A stretch of 64,000 bases of DNA. Source: Sphingobacterium alkalisoli. GTDB lineage: Bacteria > Bacteroidota > Bacteroidia > Sphingobacteriales > Sphingobacteriaceae. Below are positions 28,085-36,884 of the stretch, piece after piece. The position numbers and the translations under genes are program-made. Every line of letters starts with the position of its first letter. Position 1 is the first letter of the stretch. The DNA is taken from assembly GCF_005049105.1 (NCBI RefSeq), contig NZ_SUKA01000012.1:1-64000 (forward strand). Reading direction: 5' to 3'. The notes under the pieces are model-generated. The model saw only the letters and a program-made list of their open reading frames with translations. It did no database searches and was not told the DNA's origin.

Positions 28085-28879
28085 TTATTTATTAGTGTAG
28101 TTCAGCAATGTAAAAAACATAGTGATCAAACCTACTCCAGACCCGATAAACCGCCAGGTATTTTCCTCTCTCGGCGTGAATCGTGCGCTTCTTGGCGTCA
28201 CATACACAATGTCATTCTGTTGCAGGTAATAGGTTGGCGAATCAAAAATAGCTTTGGATTCAATATTGTTCATAATCATCTTCCGCTCGCCATTTTCTTC
28301 GCGTATCACAGCGATCTTATCTACTGCAGCATTCGAGGTAAGTCCGCCTGCACGCGCGATGGCTTCGATCAGGGTAATGCGGCCATCCGGCACAGTGATC
28401 ACACCAATACTTCCCACCTCTCCCATCATATTGATTTTGAGATTAAGAAGCTCGACGCTTACGATAGGGTCGCTGAGGAGTTTTCCTTGTGTTAGGCGAT
28501 CTCGTACCAAATCTTTGAGTCCATCCAATGTCAATCCTTCTACCGCCAAGCTGCCCACAATAGGATAATCTATTTTCCCCTCCTGATCCACCAAAAAACC
28601 CTTTTCTTGTAGCACACCGGTATTTTCGGTTGCCACATTACCGTCGTCCGTTATCCGGTACGATCCGAGGCCCTGATTGAAGGGCGCTGTGAGCTCCTGA
28701 TTTTTAGCACTTACCTGTATACTCAAGCGATCTCCCTTTTGCACCCTTACAGGTGGCGGTATAAGTGTATTATAAGCCGTATTCTCTTTCATATCGTCCA
28801 GGTACACCACTTTACGGGGTGTAAGACATGAGTTCAACAAAAACACGCTAATGGCAGCTAACCATATCAATTTTTTCAT
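28085..28879 (-). CDS. Wza-type polysaccharide export lipoprotein (locus 1)
   Basis: The protein has 264 residues. It has a lipoprotein signal (AAISVFLLNSC), a Poly_export domain (VQKGDRLSIQVSAKNQEL), SLBB-type repeats (VGSIGVITVPDGRITLIEAI, then ARAGG) and a C-terminal membrane helix (FIGSGVGLITMFFTLLNY) that would cross the outer membrane. It is shorter than E. coli Wza, as is normal in Bacteroidota. It is translated just before the Wzc gene and forms the export channel. Confidence 0.92.
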   Translation of the reverse strand: MKKLIWLAAISVFLLNSCLTPRKVVYLDDMKENTAYNTLIPPPVRVQKGDRLSIQVSAKNQELTAPFNQGLGSYRITDDGNVATENTGVLQEKGFLVDQEGKIDYPIVGSLAVEGLTLDGLKDLVRDRLTQGKLLSDPIVSVELLNLKINMMGEVGSIGVITVPDGRITLIEAIARAGGLTSNAAVDKIAVIREENGERKMIMNNIESKAIFDSPTYYLQQNDIVYVTPRSARFTPREENTWRFIGSGVGLITMFFTLLNYTNK

Positions 28880-28930
28880 ATGTGTATAATTACTTCGTGA
28901 GCTCGCAAGCTCGGTTTGACTTTAATTGTC

Positions 28931-28995
28931 CTATGGAATATCCAAACTATGTTCATTCGTGTTTGTGCAGCCTGTGCTACATGGATATTTCATAG
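28931..28995. repeat. 14-bp imperfect inverted repeat between kinase-like gene and Wza
   Basis: The arms ctatggaatatcca (28931-28944) and tggatatttcatag (28982-28995) are complementary at 13 of 14 positions, separated by 37 bases. The element begins 9 bases after the stop of the HPr-kinase-like gene. It has no T-run, so it is more likely an attenuator, RNA-processing or regulator site than a simple terminator. A 20-codon minus-strand ORF (28931-28993) lies inside and is probably a by-product of the repeat. Confidence 0.55.
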
Positions 28996-29004
28996 TGAAA
29001 GATA

Positions 29005-29922
29005 TTAATTATTTCCGATTTGTTTATAGCAAATTTTTGCAGCGTCTGCATTGGGCAGACAATCCATTTGCGCTACCCGCACATCGGGCAACAGCCACAC
29101 CAGCATATCCATCATGGCGGTGTATAAAGTTTGATTCCACCGCAGCGCCGTGCAGCTGGGTAATACTGTCAGCAAAGCGAGCTTCCCTTTTTGGAGTTGC
29201 AGCTGATTGACCGGAGCCTGCCTGAGGCGTACCAAGGCCTGTAGTTTTACGCCCACATTTCGATAGCAGGGGGTTTTTCCACTCCAAGGTGTACCATATA
29301 CCCTTATCCCGTCATCCTCTACCCGTATTGCAGGATTATCATCATTGAGAAGCGTAGTACCCGGTATATGCGCTATCCACAAATTACTGTGCGTGCTTTT
29401 TCCTGTACCGCTTTTTCCCAGAAAAGCATATCCCCTACCATCTTTTTCCACAACGGACGCATGGATGAGTATCGTGTTATGAAGAAGAGCCGCCTGGCCA
29501 AAAGTTACCATAAGTAGCCAGCTAAGCACCGTACTATCGAGGAGACTTACTTCCATCGCATAAATCCGTGATTCGCTAAAATCCTTGGCACTCACCATCT
29601 CCCAATAGGCCGATGCATTCTCATTCATCACCCGGGTAATGTAATGGTTTTCCGTTTCGTAAAACCGAAACCGATCGCCCCATGTCACCGATACGTCGCT
29701 GCGGAGTGTAGCCTTCGTCAGATCCACAAAGCTCGGTCCCGTCGAAATGACAATCCTACTTATCGGATCGTCAGCTGTTGCACACCGTATAGAGAAATCC
29801 GTAAAGGAAGGCAATACACGGTCTGTATCAACCTCAGGCATGCTCACCTTGAGGGTATGCCCGGCAATACGATAATAAACGTCTTGCAACACCGTATCCT
29901 CGTAGATTAAGTCTTCTTTCAT
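29005..29922 (-). CDS. HPr kinase-like protein of a RiPP-like cassette
   Basis: The protein has 305 residues. The C-terminal half has the HPrK/PEPCK-type P-loop GKSGTGKST at 169-177 and an acidic pair NDDNP (Asp194, Asp195), with the usual ALLHNTILIHASVV strand just before. The HPr-binding context is absent: no hpr, ptsI or PTS gene is near. HPrK homologues of this kind phosphorylate lasso peptides in paeninodin-type clusters, so a peptide-tailoring kinase is the best guess. It overlaps the ABC-transporter stop by one base and closes the five-gene cassette. Confidence 0.82.
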   Translation of the reverse strand: MKEDLIYEDTVLQDVYYRIAGHTLKVSMPEVDTDRVLPSFTDFSIRCATADDPISRIVISTGPSFVDLTKATLRSDVSVTWGDRFRFYETENHYITRVMNENASAYWEMVSAKDFSESRIYAMEVSLLDSTVLSWLLMVTFGQAALLHNTILIHASVVEKDGRGYAFLGKSGTGKSTHSNLWIAHIPGTTLLNDDNPAIRVEDDGIRVYGTPWSGKTPCYRNVGVKLQALVRLRQAPVNQLQLQKGKLALLTVLPSCTALRWNQTLYTAMMDMLVWLLPDVRVAQMDCLPNADAAKICYKQIGNN

Positions 29923-31550
29923 TATTGCATATAAATGGTTTGACTACACTGTTCCGCCAACCACAGGTCGTGCGTCACAAATAGTATTATTTTATCCTTT
30001 CCTGCCTCCATCAACCGATTTACCACCTGTTCGGCTGTTTCCGTATCCAGTGCAGATGTTATTTCATCAAATAGCCAGATACTCGTTTCGGACATCATGG
30101 CACGGGCAATCGCAATACGTTGCGCCTGTCCTTCCGATAAACCGTATCCAGATTCGCCCACGATGGTATCGAGACCGTCGGGCAAAGCGTATACAAATTC
30201 GGCGCAAGCCAACCGTATAGCCTCCTTTATCCGTTGTTCCATTACCGCAGTTTCTCCGGCGGCTACATTTTCACGGATGGTACCGCTAAACAAGGTATTA
30301 CCTTGCGGCACATAGGCGATATTCATCCGATGTGCATTCGATAGGGCAATACGCCCCCGGTCATCATCAATCCATATATTGCCCGCATCCGGCTTGATCA
30401 ATGCCAACAATAAGCGAATCAGGGTGGTTTTACCCCGACCGCTGGATCCAATAATAGCCAATGGCTCCCCGCGGTTGATTTCCGCATTCAAGTTATCGAT
30501 CAACGTATGATCCGCATAGCGGAACCAGAGCTCGCTAATCACAATACGCTGGGGATTTGGAATCTGCTGTGATGGTGCCATCACTTCTTTTTCGCTCAAG
30601 ATGAGTTCCAGTAGCCGATCTACCGATGTTCTAAATCGGACAAATGCAGGCACAAAGGTAATCGATTGCAATATGGGTGACTGCACACGCCCTACCAATT
30701 GCAGAAAGGCGGTCATTGTTCCGAACGAGATCTGCCCGGCCTGCAAGCGGTATACCCCCCATACAAAGGTCAATAGATACCCTCCATTAATGGTCAATTT
30801 CGTAACCCCCTGTGTAAACAGAGAGAAATTCAACTGTTCTTTTTTTAATGCATACAGTTGTTCCTGGCTTTGCGCGAGCTTTTGCTTTCTTGCTCTGGTA
30901 AGTCCTAAAGCCCGCACCAGCATCCGAAATTTTAGGCTTTCCTGCACCACTTTACCGAAGTTACTTTCCGCAGCTTTCACGTCTTTACTTAATTTCCGCA
31001 TCTTCCGGAAATAGAGTTTTGCGAACAAGAATAAGGGCGATATGGCCACAATCATAAATGCCAGCATCGGATCCATGGTCCACAAAAACGCAAAAGAGGC
31101 GATGAGTCGCAATAGGGTAACGACAAAGTCGATAGCCGATTGGCTCAGCATCTGCACCACTTCGTTTCCGTCAGACTGTATACGCACCATAAGGTCGCCC
31201 GTGTGCCAATCTTTTACAAATTTCCAAGACGACATCATCTGTCCTTCGGTCAACTCCTGCTGTACGTCTATCGTCATCCTTAGCCGTACCATTTCACTCA
31301 AGCGTGCCGCCAAAAGCCGCATTCCCACTCCTCCTACAACGGCTATCGTCACCCAGAGCAAGGTAAGTTTTATACTACCGCTACCAAGCCCCATGGCTAG
31401 ATCTACTGCGTGTTTGGATTCCAATACAAACCAGAGCGATAAGACAATTGCAATCAGCTCCAAAAATAAGACAGCAGAAAGATTCCAGCGGTATCCCTTT
31501 GTCAGGTTCCATGCCCATCGCAGCTGATATGAAAGGGAGTGTGTTACCAT
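29922..31550 (-). CDS. ABC exporter (fused membrane and ATPase domains) of the cassette
   Basis: The protein has 542 residues. About five or six transmembrane helices lie in residues 20-290. The ATPase has Walker A GSSGRGKTT starting at residue 368, the signature GLSEGQAQR, Walker B SIWLFDEITSALD and a His switch (FVTHD). It is a half-size exporter of the lipid A/peptide type (MsbA, bacteriocin exporters) without a C39 peptidase domain. Within a PqqD/kinase/peptidase cassette it most likely exports a modified peptide. It lies 4 bases from the nucleotidyltransferase gene. Confidence 0.88.
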   Translation of the reverse strand: MVTHSLSYQLRWAWNLTKGYRWNLSAVLFLELIAIVLSLWFVLESKHAVDLAMGLGSGSIKLTLLWVTIAVVGGVGMRLLAARLSEMVRLRMTIDVQQELTEGQMMSSWKFVKDWHTGDLMVRIQSDGNEVVQMLSQSAIDFVVTLLRLIASFAFLWTMDPMLAFMIVAISPLFLFAKLYFRKMRKLSKDVKAAESNFGKVVQESLKFRMLVRALGLTRARKQKLAQSQEQLYALKKEQLNFSLFTQGVTKLTINGGYLLTFVWGVYRLQAGQISFGTMTAFLQLVGRVQSPILQSITFVPAFVRFRTSVDRLLELILSEKEVMAPSQQIPNPQRIVISELWFRYADHTLIDNLNAEINRGEPLAIIGSSGRGKTTLIRLLLALIKPDAGNIWIDDDRGRIALSNAHRMNIAYVPQGNTLFSGTIRENVAAGETAVMEQRIKEAIRLACAEFVYALPDGLDTIVGESGYGLSEGQAQRIAIARAMMSETSIWLFDEITSALDTETAEQVVNRLMEAGKDKIILFVTHDLWLAEQCSQTIYMQ

Positions 31551-31554
31551 CTAT

Positions 31555-32649
31555 CTATTTTACGTATCGAGAATACAACTGCGTTAACGGAAAAAAAACA
31601 GCTTCCATTGGCGCATAATACACATATTTTCTAAAATTACTACTCCAGCGTCCGACAACGTCAACGCGTTCGTTTCGATCACGCTCCTGCTGCAGATCCA
31701 CCCGTGCATCATGAAATCCAAAATTGCCAGCCTGCCAGATTTCCTCCATCATCCAGTCCGCATCTATGTCTGGCGATAAGGCAAATGGAAGATATTCCTT
31801 CGGCAAACCGATAAACTTCACCAATATTGCGTGAAGCAGCTCCACCCATCGGAGGATCCCCAGTCGTCTGTAGGTCGCCTTAAGTTCGTTTCCGTCCACT
31901 TGCTTATGATAAGTATAGCACATTCTAGCCGAATCACAAAGCTGCCGGATACCAATTCCAAATGAAAGAATATGTTTTAAAATATGTGCATTTACCTGTA
32001 CAAAGGTGAGCAAAGGAGCCGGTAAAACCACCTGCTCGCCCTCCACTTCAAGGTACTTCCTATTTTCAAACTGTTCCATTTCCATCCTTTTAAGATAACG
32101 GTACGCAAAGGGATTGTACAGATCGATCATCTTTCGGTGATGCTCTATCTCACAACCATTCCATATATAATTACAACTAAACCCAGGTGTATAGGTCAAT
32201 GCTATTCCGGCCTCGGAAATGAGTTGATTTGCCCGCGTATAGTCATCTACTGTATTAAAGTACCAGTCAATATCGCCACACACACGCCGCAGTGGATTAT
32301 CATAACATAAGGCCAATCCTTGTCCTTTTAACAAGCAAGCCGATATATTGTGTTTATGAAAGAATCTTACCTGCTGACCTAACACTTTATTCATCCACTG
32401 GTTACTGCGTTCGATACGATCTACGCGCACAGTCCATGGCAATACAACATCTTTAGGCGGAAGATCCTTATTGGGTAGCCTCCGCATGCCCTCAAAAACA
32501 ATCCCCTCCACCGTATGGTTTGAAGCCATCGACAGAAGTGATTTCCATTGTGATTTGGAAAGCGGAAAACAAGGAGCGGACGACAGTTCCCTGCCCCACA
32601 ATCCAGCTTTCAGTAATAAAAAGAACGCGTGTTGGATTGGCTCACCCAT
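31555..32649 (-). CDS. Nucleotidyltransferase family protein (NTP_transf_5-like)
   Basis: The protein has 364 residues. The core motif KGQG (108-111) followed by CGDIDWYF with Asp126 and Asp128 fits the uncharacterised nucleotidyltransferase family PF14907. Members are often encoded beside PqqD, HPrK and lasso-type genes and probably attach a nucleotide or phosphate group to a peptide or kinase; that activity is inference. It starts 4 bases after the PqqD stop. Confidence 0.85.
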   Translation of the reverse strand: MGEPIQHAFFLLLKAGLWGRELSSAPCFPLSKSQWKSLLSMASNHTVEGIVFEGMRRLPNKDLPPKDVVLPWTVRVDRIERSNQWMNKVLGQQVRFFHKHNISACLLKGQGLALCYDNPLRRVCGDIDWYFNTVDDYTRANQLISEAGIALTYTPGFSCNYIWNGCEIEHHRKMIDLYNPFAYRYLKRMEMEQFENRKYLEVEGEQVVLPAPLLTFVQVNAHILKHILSFGIGIRQLCDSARMCYTYHKQVDGNELKATYRRLGILRWVELLHAILVKFIGLPKEYLPFALSPDIDADWMMEEIWQAGNFGFHDARVDLQQERDRNERVDVVGRWSSNFRKYVYYAPMEAVFFPLTQLYSRYVK

Positions 32650-32653
32650 TCCC

Positions 32654-32923
32654 TTACGCCTCTAATAAACCCTGTTCTTCGAAAATGGCCAACAACTTCG
32701 CTACGTCTTCCTGTGCCTCTTTCTCCTTAACATCGTATTCGTTACGTAATAATTCTACCACCGTTTCCACAGAAAAATCTTTTCCTTTGAGTGCATTCCA
32801 CAACCAAGCTGCGGTTTCATTCAGTGTGTATACTTTCGACATATCCACCATATCCTGTCCCGGCTCCACGACAATATAATCATCGCCAATCTGCCGCAAT
32901 TTTAAGTCCTCTCGTATTCTCAT
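32654..32923 (-). CDS. PqqD-like peptide-binding chaperone (RRE)
   Basis: The protein has 89 residues from the ATG at 32923; an extended frame upstream would overlap the peptidase gene by 46 bases and is not needed. The sequence (DDYIVVEPGQDMVDMSKVY, then LNETAAWLWNALKGKDFSV and an EEQGLLEA end) matches the PqqD fold, which binds leader peptides in PQQ, lasso and other RiPP systems. Its neighbours are a peptidase, a nucleotidyltransferase, an exporter and a kinase-like protein. No pqq genes are present. Confidence 0.88.
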   Translation of the reverse strand: MRIREDLKLRQIGDDYIVVEPGQDMVDMSKVYTLNETAAWLWNALKGKDFSVETVVELLRNEYDVKEKEAQEDVAKLLAIFEEQGLLEA

Positions 32924-32961
32924 ATCTTTACCGATTAGTCGTTCCCTTATTATTTCTAATT

Positions 32962-33402
32962 TCAACACTTGCCGATTATTCGCCGAAGCGGACGGGCGCC
33001 ATACCACAGCCAGGCCGCTAGCATCGTAGGCAGGGCATATGGATTTTTCCTTTTATCACCCCTGTAGGCTTCAATAACCACTGCCCAAAGTGCCGTTTTC
33101 GGTATTCGTTCCAGTTGCTGTAGATTCGCATCTCCAGCCAGCCATACTTCCTTTGCCGTTTTACGTACAAGCCGGTGCAGCACGTAGCCCTGCGGCGTAT
33201 AAGCCAATAAAATTCGTCCCAGCTTCATATCTGCCGGTTCAATTGCTTTTATTACAACCTTGTCCCCTTGGCGGAGAAAAGGGCGCATGCTACCTCCGGC
33301 TACGGGTATAGTCACTTTCTTCCCACCATCCAAATATTCCTTCACCTGATCAAAGAATACGCTATTTGCTACCGTTAACTTTTTAAAAGATGCACTCTTC
33401 AT
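32962..33402 (-). CDS. S24/S26-family serine peptidase of the cassette
   Basis: The protein has 146 residues from the ATG at 33402; the upstream TTG is unlikely. The catalytic serine is Ser38 in GGSMRP. The second motif is LHRLV with His76, where bacterial signal peptidases usually have Lys; a Ser-His pair is seen in archaeal and ER-type signal peptidases. A short hydrophobic tail (LPTMLAAWLWYGA) may anchor it to the membrane. In this context it is the candidate leader protease of the putative peptide pathway. It is the first gene of the cassette, after a glycosyltransferase. Confidence 0.85.
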   Translation of the reverse strand: MKSASFKKLTVANSVFFDQVKEYLDGGKKVTIPVAGGSMRPFLRQGDKVVIKAIEPADMKLGRILLAYTPQGYVLHRLVRKTAKEVWLAGDANLQQLERIPKTALWAVVIEAYRGDKRKNPYALPTMLAAWLWYGARPLRRIIGKC

Positions 33403-33478
33403 ATCTGATTCCGGTTCTATAATCGCTCCAACACAAATATATCGAAAATTCAACAATCCTTGGCAGTTGTTTCCTAAA

Positions 33479-34603
33479 TCACTTTTCCATTTCCAGCTTT
33501 TGATACAACTGGGTCGCCGCTGCTACCATCCGATCCCGCGTGAAATACGCTTCGAAGCGCGCGCTAGCCCCATTTGCTAGTTTTTGATAATAAGCAGGGT
33601 CTTCGATGACCTGCTCAAAGGCTTTCGCCAAGGCTGATCCATCTTCCTTTGGCACGACCACCCCCGATTCACCATGTTGATTCACCCAATCCACCCCCGA
33701 CCCGGGAATATGTGTAGATACCACCGGTTTACTACAGGACATGGCCTCGATCTGTACAATAGCAAATGCCTCTGTTTTGAGGGTGGAGCTGAGGCAGAAC
33801 ACATCGCAGGCGGCAAAGTAATTCGGCACATCATCATCAGCGATATACCCTAGTAGCGCGACCTTATTTTGAAGACCGTGTTCCTGTATGATATGTAGAA
33901 GTTCTTCACGCTGTGGGCCCATACCACCAATGAGCACCATATAACTCGGATCCAATGTTTTTGCCGCATCCAACAAGTAACGATAGCCTTTATACTCGAC
34001 TAACCGACCCAGCGAAAAGACCAATTTCCTGTCGGGATATTGGCTACGGATGTCTGTCACACGTTTTGGATCCGCTTTCACCGGCTCCACCCCGATGGGG
34101 ATAAAATCAATTTTATGTTGAACTCCCTGTAAAAAGTCTGATTGCTGCACATACACGGGCGTTGTGCCCACAATACGATCCGCCCGATTTATTAACCAAT
34201 CCTGCAGCGGTCTATACAGTTTCAATAAAGTCTTTTGCTTCAAGATATCGCTGTGCCAATGCAGGACTACCTTACCCTTATAGCCCGATAAAAACAGGGC
34301 AAGGCAGGCCATTGGGTCAGGATGATGGATATGTATGATATCGTAGTCGCTCGCGATGCGCCGCAATTTAAGCACCATTGCCGGAGCAATCATGGTCGCC
34401 GCAAATTTAATCTGGGTACGAATGGCGATAATCCTTCCCAGCGCATTGAGCTGAATAACGCCCCCCGGGTGATTTTCGGTGGTTGCACATAGCATATCGC
34501 AGGCAATCCCCGCTTCCGACAAACCTGCTGTCAGGTCGTACATTACCTTTTCCACACCCCCACGAATGGGATAAAATTTACCGATCTGTAATATTTTCAT
34601 CAT
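33479..34603 (-). CDS. Glycosyltransferase, GT4 family
   Basis: The protein has 374 residues and two Rossmann-like domains. The N-terminal motif GGVEKVMYDLTAGL and the C-terminal EAFAIVQIEAMSCSKPVV (E-x7-E) identify a retaining GT4 enzyme. It adds a hexose-type sugar to the lipid-linked repeat unit; donor and acceptor cannot be read. Its start overlaps the upstream glycosyltransferase by 26 bases. Confidence 0.9.
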   Translation of the reverse strand: MMKILQIGKFYPIRGGVEKVMYDLTAGLSEAGIACDMLCATTENHPGGVIQLNALGRIIAIRTQIKFAATMIAPAMVLKLRRIASDYDIIHIHHPDPMACLALFLSGYKGKVVLHWHSDILKQKTLLKLYRPLQDWLINRADRIVGTTPVYVQQSDFLQGVQHKIDFIPIGVEPVKADPKRVTDIRSQYPDRKLVFSLGRLVEYKGYRYLLDAAKTLDPSYMVLIGGMGPQREELLHIIQEHGLQNKVALLGYIADDDVPNYFAACDVFCLSSTLKTEAFAIVQIEAMSCSKPVVSTHIPGSGVDWVNQHGESGVVVPKEDGSALAKAFEQVIEDPAYYQKLANGASARFEAYFTRDRMVAAATQLYQKLEMEK

Positions 34604-35738
34604 GTAGTAAAATAGTAAACAATTGTTGCCACGATTCCGCGCGCGGCGCGGCGCTATCCGTCGGCTCTACCTTTGTCAGCTCACTGGTATCCCCTTGAAT
34701 AAGCCGGGCCATGTGAGTCGCAAGCTCGGTGGGGCTATCCGGGTTAAAAAAAGCGACCTGCTCAGATCCTGCCGCTGTTTCGTGCGTATAGGGCAGATCA
34801 GCCAGCAGCATGGGCCTGTGTAAATCAGAAAACTCCGAGATAGGCAATCCCCAGGTTTCCACTTTAGACGGGAAAATAAGGCAGTTGCTACTGCCATAAT
34901 ATTCGAAAAGTGTCTCCCTGCCCAAAAAGCCGACAAAATCCAGCTGTGGGATACTACCCCACTTCTTTTTCAGCCAGCGGGCATAATTATTCTCTTCCCC
35001 ACTAACGGTAATACGAACCGTGAAAGGCGGCAAGCTATCTTGTTTTGCCAGTATGTCCGTCGCTTCGCAGATACATTCAAAGTTCTTATGGCTATTCGGC
35101 GACCCTGCAAATATAAAAGAATAGGGAGCAGACCCGAACGAACGATCTATTAAAACTTGGCGTTGCGGATAGTTGGGCGGAGCTACAATAATTGACTGTT
35201 GATCGATTCCAAACATACTAGACATGGCCTGCCTAAACCATTCTTGCTGAACGACAAGATATTTATTTTTACGAATATTGGTACGATAGATGTATTTGGT
35301 AAAGATCGCAAACAGCGCTATTTTAGGTGTAAAAAACCAATCGTTCAACTTCCATTTGTAAAACGAGTAGGCATTGTGGCAGTACACCGCCCTACGTTCG
35401 GCCACTACACTAGGCGTCGTATCGTGGAGGGAAAGCCACAGGTATACAGGAGATAATGCTTTCGAAATCCGCTTCATACTGACATATTCGTACCATAACC
35501 GGTTTACCCACCGCTTCTTAGGCCATTGCGTTTCGATATATTCAATATGGGGGAATTCCGCTAGTTCTTTTTTAAAGACGATCGCGACGACGCGGTAATC
35601 TTCCTCTGCTGCCAATACAGATAAATACGCAAGGCAATCGCGTAAGATCGCCAATGTACCGGCCTCTACCAGGTTAACAGCAGATACGACAATGGTTTTT
35701 CGTCCTGCCGAAGCGTTATTCAATCCCACCTGCGTCAT
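34578..35738 (-). CDS. Glycosyltransferase (GT4-like, GT-B fold)
   Basis: The protein has 386 residues. The C-terminal nucleotide-sugar region shows YSFIFAGSPNSHKNFECICE, VDFVGFLGRE-like and ETWGLPISEFSDLHRPMLLA motifs, as in GT4 enzymes. The N-terminal half (VSAVNLVEAGTLAILRDCL) resembles the same fold. Both junctions overlap neighbouring glycosyltransferase genes, so it is a tightly coupled operon member. Sugar specificity is unknown. Confidence 0.8.
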   Translation of the reverse strand: MTQVGLNNASAGRKTIVVSAVNLVEAGTLAILRDCLAYLSVLAAEEDYRVVAIVFKKELAEFPHIEYIETQWPKKRWVNRLWYEYVSMKRISKALSPVYLWLSLHDTTPSVVAERRAVYCHNAYSFYKWKLNDWFFTPKIALFAIFTKYIYRTNIRKNKYLVVQQEWFRQAMSSMFGIDQQSIIVAPPNYPQRQVLIDRSFGSAPYSFIFAGSPNSHKNFECICEATDILAKQDSLPPFTVRITVSGEENNYARWLKKKWGSIPQLDFVGFLGRETLFEYYGSSNCLIFPSKVETWGLPISEFSDLHRPMLLADLPYTHETAAGSEQVAFFNPDSPTELATHMARLIQGDTSELTKVEPTDSAAPRAESWQQLFTILLHDENITDR

Positions 35739-36880
35739 TGCTTATTAATTAGTTGACCCAAAAGATCCATCCAGCGTTTCATCACCCCTTCTTCCGAAAA
35801 TTGCACCGATTCATGTCGCGCATTGCTACCCATCCGTTTTCGAAGTTCCTCATCCTGCATTAATCGAATCAAGGCATTCGCCATTCCTGCTTGATCACCT
35901 TCGGGGATTAAGTATCCATTTTGGCCGTCGACAATAATGTCCCGGGGGCCACATTTGCAGGCATAAGCTACCAGCGGAAGCCCACAGGCCTGCGCTTCGA
36001 GCATCGCCATCGGGAGGCCCTCGTAGCGGGAAGTCATCGCGAATATGCTGCTGCTTAAATATTCCTCCGCTATCTTTTCCGTTGGAGGGCAGAGTCTTAC
36101 AACATCCTGGAGGTCCAGCCCCTTGATTTGCTTTCTGTAAGCCTCCTCTAGTTCACCTTTACCAAAAATATGCAGCTGCCAATCAGGGAACACCTCCTTT
36201 ACACTGGCCCACGCCGCAATCAACTCATCGAATCCCTTTTGGTAATCGTACCTACCAACCGCAATCACCCGTTTATTGGCCAAGGCAGCAGGCTGTTCCG
36301 GCGCAAAGCTGTGGGCATTGGGAATCACGGTCATATTAGGCAGCTCGCCCCAATATTCCTTATCCTCTTCCGTAAGTACTACAAATTTATCGTATTGTTT
36401 AGCGACCTTTAGGTCTTGTTCACTTCGCCACGCGTCTATTCGCTTCCATAAGCCACGCCGACCATATTGTAACCGTTTAAATCTCGAAAAATGGGCTTCC
36501 AGAATCTTTTTGCTTCCATCCTGGATACCCCATAGCAAATTCGCATCGTTATCGAACATGGAGATCACCACATCCGCTTTCAGCTCCTTAAGCAGCCGTC
36601 GAAGTTTTCGTCTATGCCGCCATTGCTTGACGAGATAGCCTAAGCCTTTTTGCAGTATATTTTGATTGCTACTAGCCGTATAGTTAATCCCCAGATCAAA
36701 ACAAGAAATCAGCTCATTTAAGGTAAAATAAGGCGCACGTTGCTGTTGATCGGTTGTCACAATCGCCACAGTGATTCCCTGTGCGGCCAAATAGTTCGCT
36801 TTATTGGCCAGCACGCGTTCCATGCCACCGGAGTTGAAAGTACCTCCAATACAATATACTACCCTTTTGATTTTCTTCAT
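35735..36880 (-). CDS. Glycosyltransferase, GT4 family
   Basis: The protein has 381 residues. The N-terminal FNSGGMERVLANKANYLAAQ and the C-terminal EGLPMAMLEAQACGLPLVAY mark a GT4 enzyme related to those making galactose or GalNAc linkages, though specificity is not predictable. Its stop overlaps the next start by 4 bases. The Wzy candidate lies just upstream (4-base gap). Confidence 0.9.
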   Translation of the reverse strand: MKKIKRVVYCIGGTFNSGGMERVLANKANYLAAQGITVAIVTTDQQQRAPYFTLNELISCFDLGINYTASSNQNILQKGLGYLVKQWRHRRKLRRLLKELKADVVISMFDNDANLLWGIQDGSKKILEAHFSRFKRLQYGRRGLWKRIDAWRSEQDLKVAKQYDKFVVLTEEDKEYWGELPNMTVIPNAHSFAPEQPAALANKRVIAVGRYDYQKGFDELIAAWASVKEVFPDWQLHIFGKGELEEAYRKQIKGLDLQDVVRLCPPTEKIAEEYLSSSIFAMTSRYEGLPMAMLEAQACGLPLVAYACKCGPRDIIVDGQNGYLIPEGDQAGMANALIRLMQDEELRKRMGSNARHESVQFSEEGVMKRWMDLLGQLINKQ

Positions 36881-36884
36881 TTAT

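Noticed and set aside
28931-28993. 20-codon ORF with two cysteines after the HPr-kinase-like gene
   Set aside because: Tempting as a peptide precursor, but its start and stop lie in the two arms of an inverted repeat, so it is most likely a by-product. Kept only as a note in the findings.
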